DNA of 64,000 nucleotides. Origin: Hyphomicrobiales bacterium (lineage in GTDB: Bacteria > Pseudomonadota > Alphaproteobacteria > Rhizobiales > Rhizobiaceae). This document shows positions 1 to 8,405 of the stretch, one piece after another. Location: contig UBZP01000003.1 in the NCBI GenBank assembly GCA_900469965.1, positions 82,954-146,953 of the forward strand. Direction: 5' to 3'. Within the stretch, counting starts at the first letter, position 1, and every line of letters starts with the position of its first letter. The position numbers were made by a program, and so were the translations under genes. Under the pieces are notes generated by a model, which did no database searches, was not told where the DNA came from, and saw only the letters and a list, made by a program, of their open reading frames with translations.

Positions 1-206
1 CTCCCGTCACCGAGCAGGCCCTCGAACAGCGGCCGGTCCCGCGGCAGCGTGATCACCAGGATGTCGCGGATGCCGGCCAGCATCAGGGTGCCGAGCGGAT
101 AGTAGATCATCGGCTTGTCGTGGACGGGCAGCAGCTGTTTCGAAACCGAAATCGTCACGGGATAGAGCCGCGTGCCGCTGCCGCCCGCCAGAATGATCCC
201 CTTCAT
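1..206 (-). CDS. rfbA: Glucose-1-phosphate thymidylyltransferase, N-terminal part (runs off the window)
   Basis: Only the first 68 codons are present; the gene continues beyond position 1. The enzyme joins glucose-1-phosphate and dTTP to dTDP-glucose, the first step towards dTDP-rhamnose. The N-terminus shows the nucleotidyltransferase signature GGSGTRLYP at residues 8-16, followed by [17 protein letters not shown], which is the normal RfbA/RmlA start. The ATG at 206-204 gives the usual N-terminus. It is the last visible gene of the leftward operon, 37 bp after the glycosidase stop. In the S. meliloti galactoglucan cluster, dTDP-sugar genes end the expA (wga) operon, so the position fits. The identification is firm; the length cannot be judged. 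Confidence 0.93.
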   Translation of the reverse strand, partial: MKGIILAGGSGTRLYPVTISVSKQLLPVHDKPMIYYPLGTLMLAGIRDILVITLPRDRPLFEGLLGDG

Positions 207-243
207 GCGGCGTCTCCGTTCATTGTTTCCAGACCCCTCGCCG

Positions 244-1401
244 TCATCGCGCCGGCGCTCCGGCGACATCGGGTGCGATCGCCGCCACGCCGGCCGGGCT
301 GAGCCTGCCGCAGCGCCAGACGCTGTAGGACGGTTGCGTATCCCAGTCGTAGTAGAAGGCGGCGGCCAGCCGTCGCTCCGCGATCAACGCCTGGAACGTG
401 CTTCGCACCGCATGGATCGCCCGCTCCCGGCCCCGCTCGTCGATCGGGCACAAGCGCGCCGTGTTGGCGATGCCCCATTCGGTCACCCAGCACGGCTTGC
501 CCGCGCCGGCCGGCTGGCAGAAATCGAGGAGGTCCGTCACCGCAAGGCGGAGCGCGGGCTCGCTCTTGCGACCGGGATAGAGGTGGATGCCGTAACCGTC
601 GATGAACTGGTCGATCCCGCGTGCGCGCAGCAGCGCAATGACCTCGTCCGGATCGAGCCGCTCCATGCCGCGCTGGTCGGCCTCGCCGGTGCCGATATCG
701 GACAGTCCCGCCGAGACGACGGCCGCGTCCCGGCTGTGCACCGTGGCCCGCAATGCCTCGCGGGTGATCCTGACGGCATCGACATAGGCATCGAGCCCCC
801 GCGCGAACGCATCCCGATCCGCCACCTCGGCGACGCCGCGCGGCGTTCGTCGGCCCGGCGTGCGGTAGACGAGAAGATCGCCGTTGTAGGCGCTGTAGTT
901 GATCTCGTTGCCCGGCTCGACGGCATCGAGCTTGATCTTCCTGTCGTCGATGGCCCGGAGTGCGGCCCGCAGGCCGGCGCGGTAGCGGTCGAGGTCGAGA
1001 TCCGATAGCTGGTAGACGTCCCAGATGCGGCCGAAGCCGCTTCGGGGACGGACGTCTTCGCGGTAGTAGTCCTTGTTCCCCAGCTGGATCTCGAGGAGGA
1101 TGCGCAGGCCCAGCCGGTCGGCGATCTCGAGCGCTTCGATGCTCTTGTCGACCGGCCGCGACAACGACAGCCGCACATGCGTGGCCCCGCTCGCCGCGAT
1201 CGCCGCCAGCACACGCGCCTGATCCTGGCGCGAGAGCCAGGCCAGGTTGACGCGGTTGATCCCGATGCGACCCTGCGGCGCCTCGCCCGCGGCGGCCGGC
1301 GCCTGGCAAAGGGCGCAAAGGACCACGAGCGCGCAGGACAGGAGCCCGCGCGCCCTCGCCCGGCCGCTCTTGCGCCTAGAGACCGATCTGCCCGAGAGCA
1401 T
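244..1401 (-). CDS. Putative secreted clan-A glycoside hydrolase (wgaF/expA6 position)
   Basis: A 385-residue protein with an N-terminal basic stretch and hydrophobic segment (about residues 18-38, ending AAAGEA), so probably exported. The rest looks like a TIM-barrel retaining glycosidase: VEPGNEIN near residue 160 has the NE pair of the acid/base residue, and [10 protein letters not shown] near residue 305 has the nucleophile Glu. IQLGNK and [10 protein letters not shown] are also typical of barrel strands. Its start overlaps the end of the upstream pyruvyltransferase gene by 26 bp, which points to translational coupling. In an exopolysaccharide operon such an enzyme could trim or release polymer in the periplasm; this is inference. 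The exact GH family cannot be assigned by eye. Confidence 0.75.
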   Translation of the reverse strand: MLSGRSVSRRKSGRARARGLLSCALVVLCALCQAPAAAGEAPQGRIGINRVNLAWLSRQDQARVLAAIAASGATHVRLSLSRPVDKSIEALEIADRLGLRILLEIQLGNKDYYREDVRPRSGFGRIWDVYQLSDLDLDRYRAGLRAALRAIDDRKIKLDAVEPGNEINYSAYNGDLLVYRTPGRRTPRGVAEVADRDAFARGLDAYVDAVRITREALRATVHSRDAAVVSAGLSDIGTGEADQRGMERLDPDEVIALLRARGIDQFIDGYGIHLYPGRKSEPALRLAVTDLLDFCQPAGAGKPCWVTEWGIANTARLCPIDERGRERAIHAVRSTFQALIAERRLAAAFYYDWDTQPSYSVWRCGRLSPAGVAAIAPDVAGAPAR

Positions 1402-2548
1402 TGCGGAAATTGACTTCGCAGGCGGAATAGCGGTCGATCACGGCCTGCGAATCGATCTGGCCGAGGAAATTCGCCAGATACCCGCGCTTGTCGGCCTCCC
1501 GGTTCCAGGTCGCCGCCTCGATATAGGGGAAGCCGATGAACTCCAGCATCTCCCGCATACGGTCATCGACGGCGATCATCAGCGCCGGCGTGCCGGCCTG
1601 CATGCCGATGATGCAGCCGTGGAAGCGCCGTCCGAAGCAGAGGTCGCGCGCCGACATGGCGCCTCGCCACTGGTTCGTATCGAAATAGACCAGCAGCTCG
1701 TGCTTGCGCTGCCATTTCTCCGCGTGCTTGTACTCGGTCGCCCCGGTGATGCGCCCGCTCGCCGGGTCGTAGACGACCTGGTTGTCGTCGCCGGTCACGG
1801 ACAGGTTGTAGGCCACCACCTCGTCCTGGACGACGTAGGATGCGACGCTGTCGGGCTTCAGCAGAGCGTGCGCGTCGACGATCGTGTCGGCGACGCTGCC
1901 GAGATAGCCGCCGAACGCGATCTTCTGGGCCCCCGCCAGCTCCCGATTGGCGAGGCTTGCAAGCGAGCGCCGCATCTCGTTGGGGGCGAAGTAGAGCGAG
2001 GGGCAGCCGGTCGGCTTCACGAACTTCATGCCCTGTTCCTTGAGGAACTCGGCCGTGAAATAGCCGCGGGTGAGGAAGAAGCTCTCCTTGCCCCGCAGCA
2101 CTTCGAGGAACTTCAGCGTGCCGGCCGGCAGAAGCTCCTTCAGACCCTCCTTGCGCTGGATGCCGATGCCCATCACCACGATCGGCATCTTCAGCTTGGC
2201 GAAGATGTCCGCTTCCAGGTCGGCGGAATAGCCCGGCCGCAGGAGATTGGCGGAGGCGAACACGCACAGGTCGAATTCGCGGTTGACGCGCTCGTAGAGC
2301 TCGTTCTTGTCGCGGTTGTTGGCGAGATGCCAGAACGGCAGGTAGGTGACGTCATGACCGCGCAGGCTTTCGGCCGCGCCCTCGCCGATCAGGTAGTTGC
2401 CGGTGTTGGCGATCCGTCTGACCTGGGAGATCAGATCCTTCCTGGTCCTGGTCTGATCGAAGTACGGCCGATGGATGACGGTCGTCCCGGAGACGTCCGC
2501 AATCGTCCGCTGCAGATAGGATGGAATTCCCGTAAGCAAGATACGCAT
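1376..2548 (-). CDS. Polysaccharide pyruvyltransferase family protein (second paralogue)
   Basis: A 390-residue member of the polysaccharide pyruvyltransferase family, which moves the enolpyruvyl group of phosphoenolpyruvate to sugars as a ketal. Visible family features are GNYLIGEGA near residue 50, a Rossmann-like MPIVVMGIGIQ near 120-130, TRGYFTAEFLKEQG, PTGCPSLYF and the conserved GRRFHGCIIGMQAG near residue 310. S. meliloti galactoglucan carries pyruvylated galactose, so the substrate is probably a galactose in that polymer. The neighbouring gene (2859-4037) is a clear paralogue with the same motifs; the two are separated by a palindromic element. It corresponds by position to wgaE/expA5. 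Family assignment is strong, acceptor specificity is inference. Confidence 0.85.
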   Translation of the reverse strand: MRILLTGIPSYLQRTIADVSGTTVIHRPYFDQTRTRKDLISQVRRIANTGNYLIGEGAAESLRGHDVTYLPFWHLANNRDKNELYERVNREFDLCVFASANLLRPGYSADLEADIFAKLKMPIVVMGIGIQRKEGLKELLPAGTLKFLEVLRGKESFFLTRGYFTAEFLKEQGMKFVKPTGCPSLYFAPNEMRRSLASLANRELAGAQKIAFGGYLGSVADTIVDAHALLKPDSVASYVVQDEVVAYNLSVTGDDNQVVYDPASGRITGATEYKHAEKWQRKHELLVYFDTNQWRGAMSARDLCFGRRFHGCIIGMQAGTPALMIAVDDRMREMLEFIGFPYIEAATWNREADKRGYLANFLGQIDSQAVIDRYSACEVNFRNALGQIGL

Positions 2549-2587
2549 AACAGTCCTCTGAACCGAAAAGAGATGGCCTTGCGGCCG

Positions 2588-2862
2588 CTAGAGCGTGCTG
2601 TTGTGATTTGGAACCATTCTGCCGGAGCAGGTTTTCGTCAGGGCGGAGGCGAGCGACGAAGGGCATACCGGAAGGTACGTTCGAGGCGCTCGCCTCTGCC
2701 CTGACGAAAAGATGCCCGGCCCTTCGGGTTGGTTGAAGCGAGCCGTCTGATGTGCCGGCCGGCTTGGCCGTATGCATTGGCTACGACGCGCGCCGGCCGG
2801 CACATCAGACGACGCCGCTTGAACCAACAGAATTGTTTCCAAATCACAACAGCACGCTCTAG
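2588..2862. repeat. 275-bp palindromic intergenic element with 26-bp perfect ends and two internal hairpins
   Basis: The ends 2588-2613 and 2837-2862 are perfect 26-nt inverted repeats beginning CTAGAGCGTGCTGTTGTG. Inside are two further inverted repeats: 2632-2655 with 2687-2710 (24 nt, one mismatch) and 2744-2763 with 2792-2811 (20 nt perfect, extended outward with mismatches to about 2727 and 2828). The RNA would fold as a closed stem carrying two hairpins. It fills almost all of the 310-bp gap between two paralogous genes, so there is no other content there. It resembles the rhizobial intergenic mosaic or MITE-like elements in design; which family, I cannot say. The TAG stop of the upstream pyruvyltransferase lies within its right end. 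Confidence 0.85.
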
Positions 2863-4037
2863 AGGCCAATACCGATTTCGCGCAGCGTGACGCGGAAGGC
2901 GTTCTCGCGGTCGGAATACCGGTCGACGAGTTCGCTCGTGTTCAGCTTTGCCAGATGATCGACCACGAACTGGGCGCGGTCTTCGGCCTTGTCGATCTCG
3001 TTGATGTCGACGGCGGGAAGACCGGTGAATCCGAGCATTTCGCGCATGCGGTCATCCACCGCCACCATCAGGCTCGGAACCGCCGCCTGCATGGCGATGA
3101 TCGAGCCGTGGAACCGGCGGCCGAGGTTGAAGTCCATCGACGAGGCCCAGGCGCGCCACTGGTTGGTATCGAAGAAGGTGCGAACCTCGAAGCGCTGCTT
3201 CTCCCGTTCCGTGCCCGGATAGGCGACCTCGCCGATCATCAGCCCCGAGGCGGAATCGTAGACACGATTCTCGCCGTTGGGCTCGACCTTCATGTCGAAA
3301 TGGAGGAACTCGTCCTGCACCACGTATTGCGGCACGGTGTCCTGCGGGGCCAGCGCGTTCGCATCGAGGATCGCATCCTGATTGCCGCCGAGATAGCCGG
3401 AGAAGATCGTCCGCGCCTTGCCGATATTGACGCTCGTCAGTCTCTTCATCGAGCGGCGCATATTGTCCGGCATGAAATAGACGGAGGGGCAACCGGTCGG
3501 ACGCACGAACGAGAACCCCTGATCCTTCAGGAAGCCCGCCGTCTCGTAGCCGCGCGTCAGGAAGTAGTGCTCGCGCTCCTTCAGGATCGAGAGCAGCCGC
3601 TTGGTGCCTTCCGGAAGGTTGTTTTCCAGGTCCTTCCGGCTTTGCAGGCCGATGCCCAACATCACGATCGGCATGTTGAGCTGGCTCAGCACCTCCGCTT
3701 CCGCGTCAGCGGAAAGCCCCTTGCGCAGGAGGTTCGCGCAGGTGAAGACGCAGATGTCGAAATTGGCGTTGAACTCCTGCAGCCCGCCGCTGGCCTTGCT
3801 CAGGTTGTAGAGGTGCCAGAAGGGAACCTGCTTGGCATGCGGGGCGAGCGCGCGGAGCGCGCCCTCGCCGATCAGGTAGTTGCCGGTGTTGCTGATGTTG
3901 CGCATTTCCTGCAGGAAATCGTCTTTGGTCTCGGGTTGCTTCTGGCGCTCCGCATAGGAGACCGACAATCCGTGGGCACCGTTTGCAAGGCGCGTATAGT
4001 GACCAGGAATACCCGTCACGAGAATTCTTGGACGCAT
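2859..4037 (-). CDS. Polysaccharide pyruvyltransferase family protein (first paralogue)
   Basis: 392 residues with the same layout as the gene at 1376-2548: RILVTGIPGHYTRLA at the N-terminus, ISNTGNYLIGEGALRAL near residue 50, MPIVMLGIGLQSRKDLEN near 125, LTRGYETAGFLKDQG, RPTGCPSVYF and NLGRRFHGSIIAMQAA near 310. It should be a phosphoenolpyruvate-dependent ketal-forming transferase acting on a lipid-linked or polymeric galactose. It stands 36 bp downstream of the fused glycosyltransferase gene. The stop codon (2861-2859) and the last base before it belong to the right terminus of a palindromic element, so the native C-terminus may have been slightly altered by insertion. Position corresponds to wgaD/expA4. 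Confidence 0.86.
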   Translation of the reverse strand: MRPRILVTGIPGHYTRLANGAHGLSVSYAERQKQPETKDDFLQEMRNISNTGNYLIGEGALRALAPHAKQVPFWHLYNLSKASGGLQEFNANFDICVFTCANLLRKGLSADAEAEVLSQLNMPIVMLGIGLQSRKDLENNLPEGTKRLLSILKEREHYFLTRGYETAGFLKDQGFSFVRPTGCPSVYFMPDNMRRSMKRLTSVNIGKARTIFSGYLGGNQDAILDANALAPQDTVPQYVVQDEFLHFDMKVEPNGENRVYDSASGLMIGEVAYPGTEREKQRFEVRTFFDTNQWRAWASSMDFNLGRRFHGSIIAMQAAVPSLMVAVDDRMREMLGFTGLPAVDINEIDKAEDRAQFVVDHLAKLNTSELVDRYSDRENAFRVTLREIGIGL

Positions 4038-4073
4038 TGGGCTGGACCTTTCTGATTAACTCCGGCGGGGCAT

Positions 4074-6752
4074 TCAGCCCAACGCCGCGACCCCGGGTTT
4101 GGCCGTCGACTGCTCGCGAAAGACCGCGGCTCGGGACAGCGATGAGTTCTTCACGGATCCATCGCACCACGACAGGAACTCCGCGAAGGAGGATGACCAT
4201 GAGCGTCGGGCGGCGGTCCTGATGCAGCCTTCCATGAGCGGGGCGAGCCGGTCGCGACCGTGCGCGACCTCCTCGATGATCCGCGCCATCTCCCGCACCA
4301 CCTGGGGATCGGAAGCCGCATTGATGAGGATGCCGTCCTCGCCGTCGGAAATCAGTTCGTCGACGGCGCCGACCGCCGTGGCGATGGGGACGCAGCCGAG
4401 CTGTTGCGCCTCGGCGATCATCAGCGGCGCGCCCTCCCAGCGCGACGGCATGACGAGGACGTCGGCCCAGCCGAGCGCCTTGATCAGGTCCTTGCTGGCA
4501 AAGACGGGCGGCCGCACGTCGACGTCGAGATCCTTCAGCCGGTCGCTCCAGGAGACGCTGGAATCGGCCAGGATCTCCCCGCCGATCGCCCGGGCGTCGA
4601 AGGGCACATGCGACGCCCGCAGGTCCGCGAGCGCTGCCGCCAGCCGGTCGATGCCCTTTTGCTGGTCGAGCCGCCCCATGTAGAGGAGCCGCAGCCGGTC
4701 GTCCTTGCGCTCGATCCTGCGGACCGCCAGAACCTCCGCCAGCGTCTTGGGCGGCACCGAGAAGCTCGCGCCGTTCGCCACGGCAAAGACCTTCTCGTGC
4801 GGCACGCCATAGCTGTGCAGATAGATCTTGAGCTGCTCCGAGCAGGTCAGGAAGGCGTCGTAGCAATGCTCGTGGGCGATGGCCGCGAAGGGCTGGCCGG
4901 CCGGCCGCTTGAAGGCCGTATTGTCGACGACGTGAAGATAGCAGGCGGTGCGCGTGCCCTCGGCTCGAAGGCGAGCAATCAGCGGGTGCACGGCCATCAC
5001 GTGATTGTTGATGACCAGGTCGAAGCCGGAAAGCTGACCCTTCAGCGCGGCCCAGTCGACCGGATGCTCCTCTGCGATGAAGTCCTGCCCGAGGAAGGAT
5101 CCCGAGCCGCCCCAGGCCGGTATCCCGGCATCCCAGAAGTGGATGTAGTCGAAGCTGGCGTCGAATTCGTCGATCACATCCATCCGCGACGTGCCGAGAA
5201 CGAAGAGGTGGGTCTCGTGACCGGCCGCCTTCAGCTCGCGCGCCGCGGCATAGACGACCTTCTCGGCACCCCCGAACGAGGCGTTCGGCACGAGCAGCGC
5301 CACGGTCCGCTTGCTCTCGTTGTGGCCCAGCGGCAGCACCGGCGAGCCGCCGACTTCCCTGCGCAACGCCTTGTGCAGCTCGGTGTAGGGCACGAGCCGC
5401 GCCGGCCGCCAGGTCCAGCGCCGCCCGGCCGTGTGGCGCAGCGAGCTCGAGGCGATCGCGTTGACGCAATTGACCATCACCTGCTGGGGCGTGATCAGGG
5501 AGCGGCGCGGCAGGGTCCGCGGGAAGGGAAAGCGCACCTTCAGCACGGTCGAGGTCGGCCACACCTGCTGGCTGCCGATCGACGCGAACCAGTCGAGCGC
5601 ATTGTTGTGAATGACGTCCTGGACGAGCCGGGTCGGAAGGAAGACGAGATCGGCGGGACCGATGTTCTGCCCGCCCGCCCCGTGGTCGATCGGCTCGATC
5701 TTGCGCTGGGCGGCGTCGTTGGCGAGCTGGACGAAGACGACGTTGCTGTTCTCGCTGAGCCGCTCCAGGTGCGAAAGCACGTTCGGCAGCATGCGCGAGC
5801 GGCGCAGCAGGTCGAGCGCGGCACCGCTTCCGGCCACCAGGAAAGGCGGGAAATGCACGTTGTCGGGTTCGCCGATATTGGCCCAGAACGCCGGGATGAT
5901 GTCGTCGAGACGCAGCATCGTCGGCGGCTTGGTGGGATCGGTGAAGAACGAGATCGCCGCATCTTCCGTCCGCGCGAACATGTAGCGCGGGCATTCCTCG
6001 TGCTCGAAATCCACGAGCATCGGGCGCTGGAACAGCGGCCTGTGGCGTTTGCGCAGGAAGCTCACCGAGGTGGCGCGGTCGCGGTTGGCCTCCTTGAAGC
6101 GGCTCTCCGCCCGCAGCCGGTATTCGAAGACGGTGTCGTGGCAGGGCGTGCCGACGAAGCCGTTCTCGATGCAGGACAGCCAGAACTCCCAGTCCTCGAA
6201 GCCGTTCTGCCGGTCGTCGTTGAAACGGACGCCTGCCTGGAAGACGTCGATCGAGATCATCGAGCCGGTATCGCAGATGTTGTCGGTGATGCAGTGGACC
6301 AGGCGCGAGTAGCGGTTGCCGTAGTGGGCACGCCAGCTGACGGAAAACGTGTCGATGTTCGTGTAGACCCAGCCGCAGCCGCTCGTGCGGAGCTGCCCGT
6401 AGAGCGTCTCGATCGTGCCGGGCAGGATGCGGTTGTCGGCGTCGAGGAAATAGACGGCGCGCGCCTCGGGGAAATTCTCCAGGATGAATTCGATCGCGCG
6501 ATTGCGGGCGCCGCCCGGCCCGGCGTTCTCGCCGAACACGACGTGGACCGAAGGATGGGCCGCCGCATAGAGCAGCAACTGGTCGAACGTCTCGTGTCGC
6601 GGATCGCCGTCGACCGAGATGACCATGACCACCCGGCAGCTGCGGAGGTTCGACGCGAGCACCGACTCGATCGCTTCGAGCGCAAGGGCCGCATGGCCGT
6701 AGAGGGGCATGGCCACGGCAATCAGGTCGGGGAGTTCCTTGCTACCGGACAT
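4074..6752 (-). CDS. wgaB: Bifunctional glycosyltransferase, GT2 domain fused to GT4 domain (wgaB/expA23-like)
   Basis: 892 residues. Residues 8-230 form a GT-A fold GT2 domain: IAVAMPLYGHAALALEAI, then FLDADNRILPG with the metal-binding DAD at 104-106, and a catalytic acid in GFEDWEFWLSC. Residues about 490-870 form a GT-B fold GT4 domain: LLVPNASFGGAEKVVY, LLYMGRLDQQKGIDRL and the E-x7-E motif in SRWEGAPLMIAEAQ. Both active sites look intact, so one protein probably adds two sugars. The ATG at 6752 has a GGAGG six bases upstream and overlaps the end of the preceding gene by 11 bp. S. meliloti has a single large gene (expA23) at this place. The middle region (230-485) is unassigned. Confidence 0.87.
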   Translation of the reverse strand: MSGSKELPDLIAVAMPLYGHAALALEAIESVLASNLRSCRVVMVISVDGDPRHETFDQLLLYAAAHPSVHVVFGENAGPGGARNRAIEFILENFPEARAVYFLDADNRILPGTIETLYGQLRTSGCGWVYTNIDTFSVSWRAHYGNRYSRLVHCITDNICDTGSMISIDVFQAGVRFNDDRQNGFEDWEFWLSCIENGFVGTPCHDTVFEYRLRAESRFKEANRDRATSVSFLRKRHRPLFQRPMLVDFEHEECPRYMFARTEDAAISFFTDPTKPPTMLRLDDIIPAFWANIGEPDNVHFPPFLVAGSGAALDLLRRSRMLPNVLSHLERLSENSNVVFVQLANDAAQRKIEPIDHGAGGQNIGPADLVFLPTRLVQDVIHNNALDWFASIGSQQVWPTSTVLKVRFPFPRTLPRRSLITPQQVMVNCVNAIASSSLRHTAGRRWTWRPARLVPYTELHKALRREVGGSPVLPLGHNESKRTVALLVPNASFGGAEKVVYAAARELKAAGHETHLFVLGTSRMDVIDEFDASFDYIHFWDAGIPAWGGSGSFLGQDFIAEEHPVDWAALKGQLSGFDLVINNHVMAVHPLIARLRAEGTRTACYLHVVDNTAFKRPAGQPFAAIAHEHCYDAFLTCSEQLKIYLHSYGVPHEKVFAVANGASFSVPPKTLAEVLAVRRIERKDDRLRLLYMGRLDQQKGIDRLAAALADLRASHVPFDARAIGGEILADSSVSWSDRLKDLDVDVRPPVFASKDLIKALGWADVLVMPSRWEGAPLMIAEAQQLGCVPIATAVGAVDELISDGEDGILINAASDPQVVREMARIIEEVAHGRDRLAPLMEGCIRTAARRSWSSSFAEFLSWCDGSVKNSSLSRAAVFREQSTAKPGVAALG

Positions 6753-8223
6753 CGGCCGCCTCCGTCGATTGCTTGACCAGCCTGAACCCCGACACCTTCA
6801 GCCAGGAGAAATCGACCGAATCCGCGACCGCGCGGCTGAGGATCATCAGATCCATCGGGCCGCGCACCGGCTCCTCCAGCTGGATGTTGATGTTGATCGG
6901 CTGCTTGGAACTGACCTCGCGCCAGCCGCTGAAGTATGCGGACGGCTTGGCCGCGCCCTTGCGGGCAAGCTCGGCCACCTCCGATCGCGCGTTGGAATTC
7001 GCCGGTGCGAGCAGAAAGCTGACCGCCGCAGGCGCTCCCTGCGGATGATCGATGATGGCGCTGGCCGAAAAAGATATCGTTCCGGGTTCGACGGCGCGGC
7101 TGATCGCGCCGGCGGAGATGCCGCTCGGCAGCGGATGGCAGACGATGGCATGCTCGTGCTCGAGGAAGCGCACCGTCTGGAACTCCGGCACGATCGGCGT
7201 CACCGAGACGTCGGCGATCTGGCTCAGCGTGTCGACCGCCAGCCGGTAGTCGACGGTGAACTGGCCTTCGAGCAGATTGCTGGGCGCGATCATGTTGGGC
7301 GCGCTGGCGGGCTTGACGCCCGGCAGCCCGGTGAACACCCGGAACGCCAGCGGACGCAGGTCGAGATCGGGATGCGGGACCTCCGCGCGCGCCGCGTACC
7401 GTTCGCCGGCGATCGGATGGCCGAGCGACAGCCCCACGGTTTCGGGCCCGGTCGCGGAGATCCGCAACCGCAGCGTCCGCGCCGCCCCGCCACAGGCCCG
7501 CGGCAGCGAGAAGAAATTCCAGTTCGGGACCAGTTGCGCGTAGGGCACGGTCCATTCCGCGACGCCCTCGCCGCTTTCGAGATAGCTCAAGGCGACGACG
7601 AGCTCGCCGCTCGCCTTCGGCACCGTATGCAGGTGAAGCGCAAACCCGGCCACGCCGAGGCTGGACACCGGCAGCAGCTGCTCGACGAAGGCATTGGCAA
7701 GCAGCGGCCCGATCCCCTCGTCCTTCGGGTCCGAATAGGGGTCGTGGGCGAACACCTCGGAAACCGGCTCCCAGTTTCGGGCCTGGAACGCATCCTCGAG
7801 CGACCGGTAGTTTTCCAGGAGCGTTTCGCGTTCGCGCCGCAGGATCGCGAGCTCCGAGGTGATCGAGGCGCTGTATCGCGCGAGCCGGCCGACGCCGCCC
7901 TCGGTCAGCGCCTGCAGCAGCGCGAAACTGTCCGACCGCGTTGCCGGATCGAGCCGCTGGACGGGAACCGCAGGCACGGTCCCGAGCGCCCCGAGCAGGC
8001 CCATTTGCTCCCGCAGGTCCGCCTCGCCCTCGTCGGAGAAGGCCACGGCGATCAGGGGAAAGGCATTCTGCAGCGTCGCCGGGCGATGTTCTTTCGCCTC
8101 GAGGTAGACGACCAGGTCCTCGACCGCGCTCCCTTCGAAACTGGCGCGATCCCGGCTCGATGCCGCTATCAGCTTTCGCGCTGCCAGTCGTTTCCCAATG
8201 CCGGAAGATATCAACTCTTGCAC
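6742..8223 (-). CDS. Uncharacterised first protein of the wga-like operon (wgaA/expA1 position)
   Basis: A 493-residue protein that I do not recognise as a known enzyme. No transmembrane segment or signal peptide is evident. Around residues 120-150 it has a short helical stretch rich in Arg and Glu (SELAILRRERETLLENY), followed by beta-rich sequence with a possible carbohydrate-binding sandwich (FALHLHTVPKASGELVVALS, then WNFFSLPRACGG). I chose GTG at 8223 because AGAGG lies six bases upstream; the longest frame begins at a TTG (8343) without a ribosome site and would run through AT-rich, promoter-like DNA. Its stop overlaps the start of the fused glycosyltransferase. Probably an assembly or modification protein of the polysaccharide; function unknown. 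Confidence 0.72.
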   Translation of the reverse strand: MQELISSGIGKRLAARKLIAASSRDRASFEGSAVEDLVVYLEAKEHRPATLQNAFPLIAVAFSDEGEADLREQMGLLGALGTVPAVPVQRLDPATRSDSFALLQALTEGGVGRLARYSASITSELAILRRERETLLENYRSLEDAFQARNWEPVSEVFAHDPYSDPKDEGIGPLLANAFVEQLLPVSSLGVAGFALHLHTVPKASGELVVALSYLESGEGVAEWTVPYAQLVPNWNFFSLPRACGGAARTLRLRISATGPETVGLSLGHPIAGERYAARAEVPHPDLDLRPLAFRVFTGLPGVKPASAPNMIAPSNLLEGQFTVDYRLAVDTLSQIADVSVTPIVPEFQTVRFLEHEHAIVCHPLPSGISAGAISRAVEPGTISFSASAIIDHPQGAPAAVSFLLAPANSNARSEVAELARKGAAKPSAYFSGWREVSSKQPININIQLEEPVRGPMDLMILSRAVADSVDFSWLKVSGFRLVKQSTEAADVR

Positions 8224-8380
8224 GCACAGCCTCTGAAGAATTTTGTGACGCAACAAAACCAAAAGACGCTGAATAATCAGGCGCTTACTCAAATCATCAG
8301 GCGTCAGTGTCGAGAACGTAGCAACTATTCTTGCGGCGCACAATAATAATTTTTGGCGTGAGTCAAGTAATATATTTCAA

Positions 8381-8405
8381 ATATATTTAGAAAATCAAAG
8401 TAATA
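8381..8405 (-). promoter_or_regulatory. Candidate WggR operator upstream of the wga-like operon
   Basis: On the minus strand 8402-8384 reads TACTTTGATTTTCTAAATA, which agrees at 14 of 19 positions with the core of the perfect palindrome at 10295-10321. The surrounding 8224-8400 is strongly AT-rich and non-coding, as expected for the wga promoter region. The site overlaps the last codons of wgcA. In S. meliloti ExpG/WggR is known to bind upstream of expA1. Left arm good, right arm degenerate, so confidence is moderate. Confidence 0.45.

Noticed and set aside
203..1318. Long open frame in another phase across the glycosidase gene
   Set aside because: Arg/Gly/Ala-rich shadow translation typical of GC-rich DNA; the frame 244-1401 carries the catalytic motifs.
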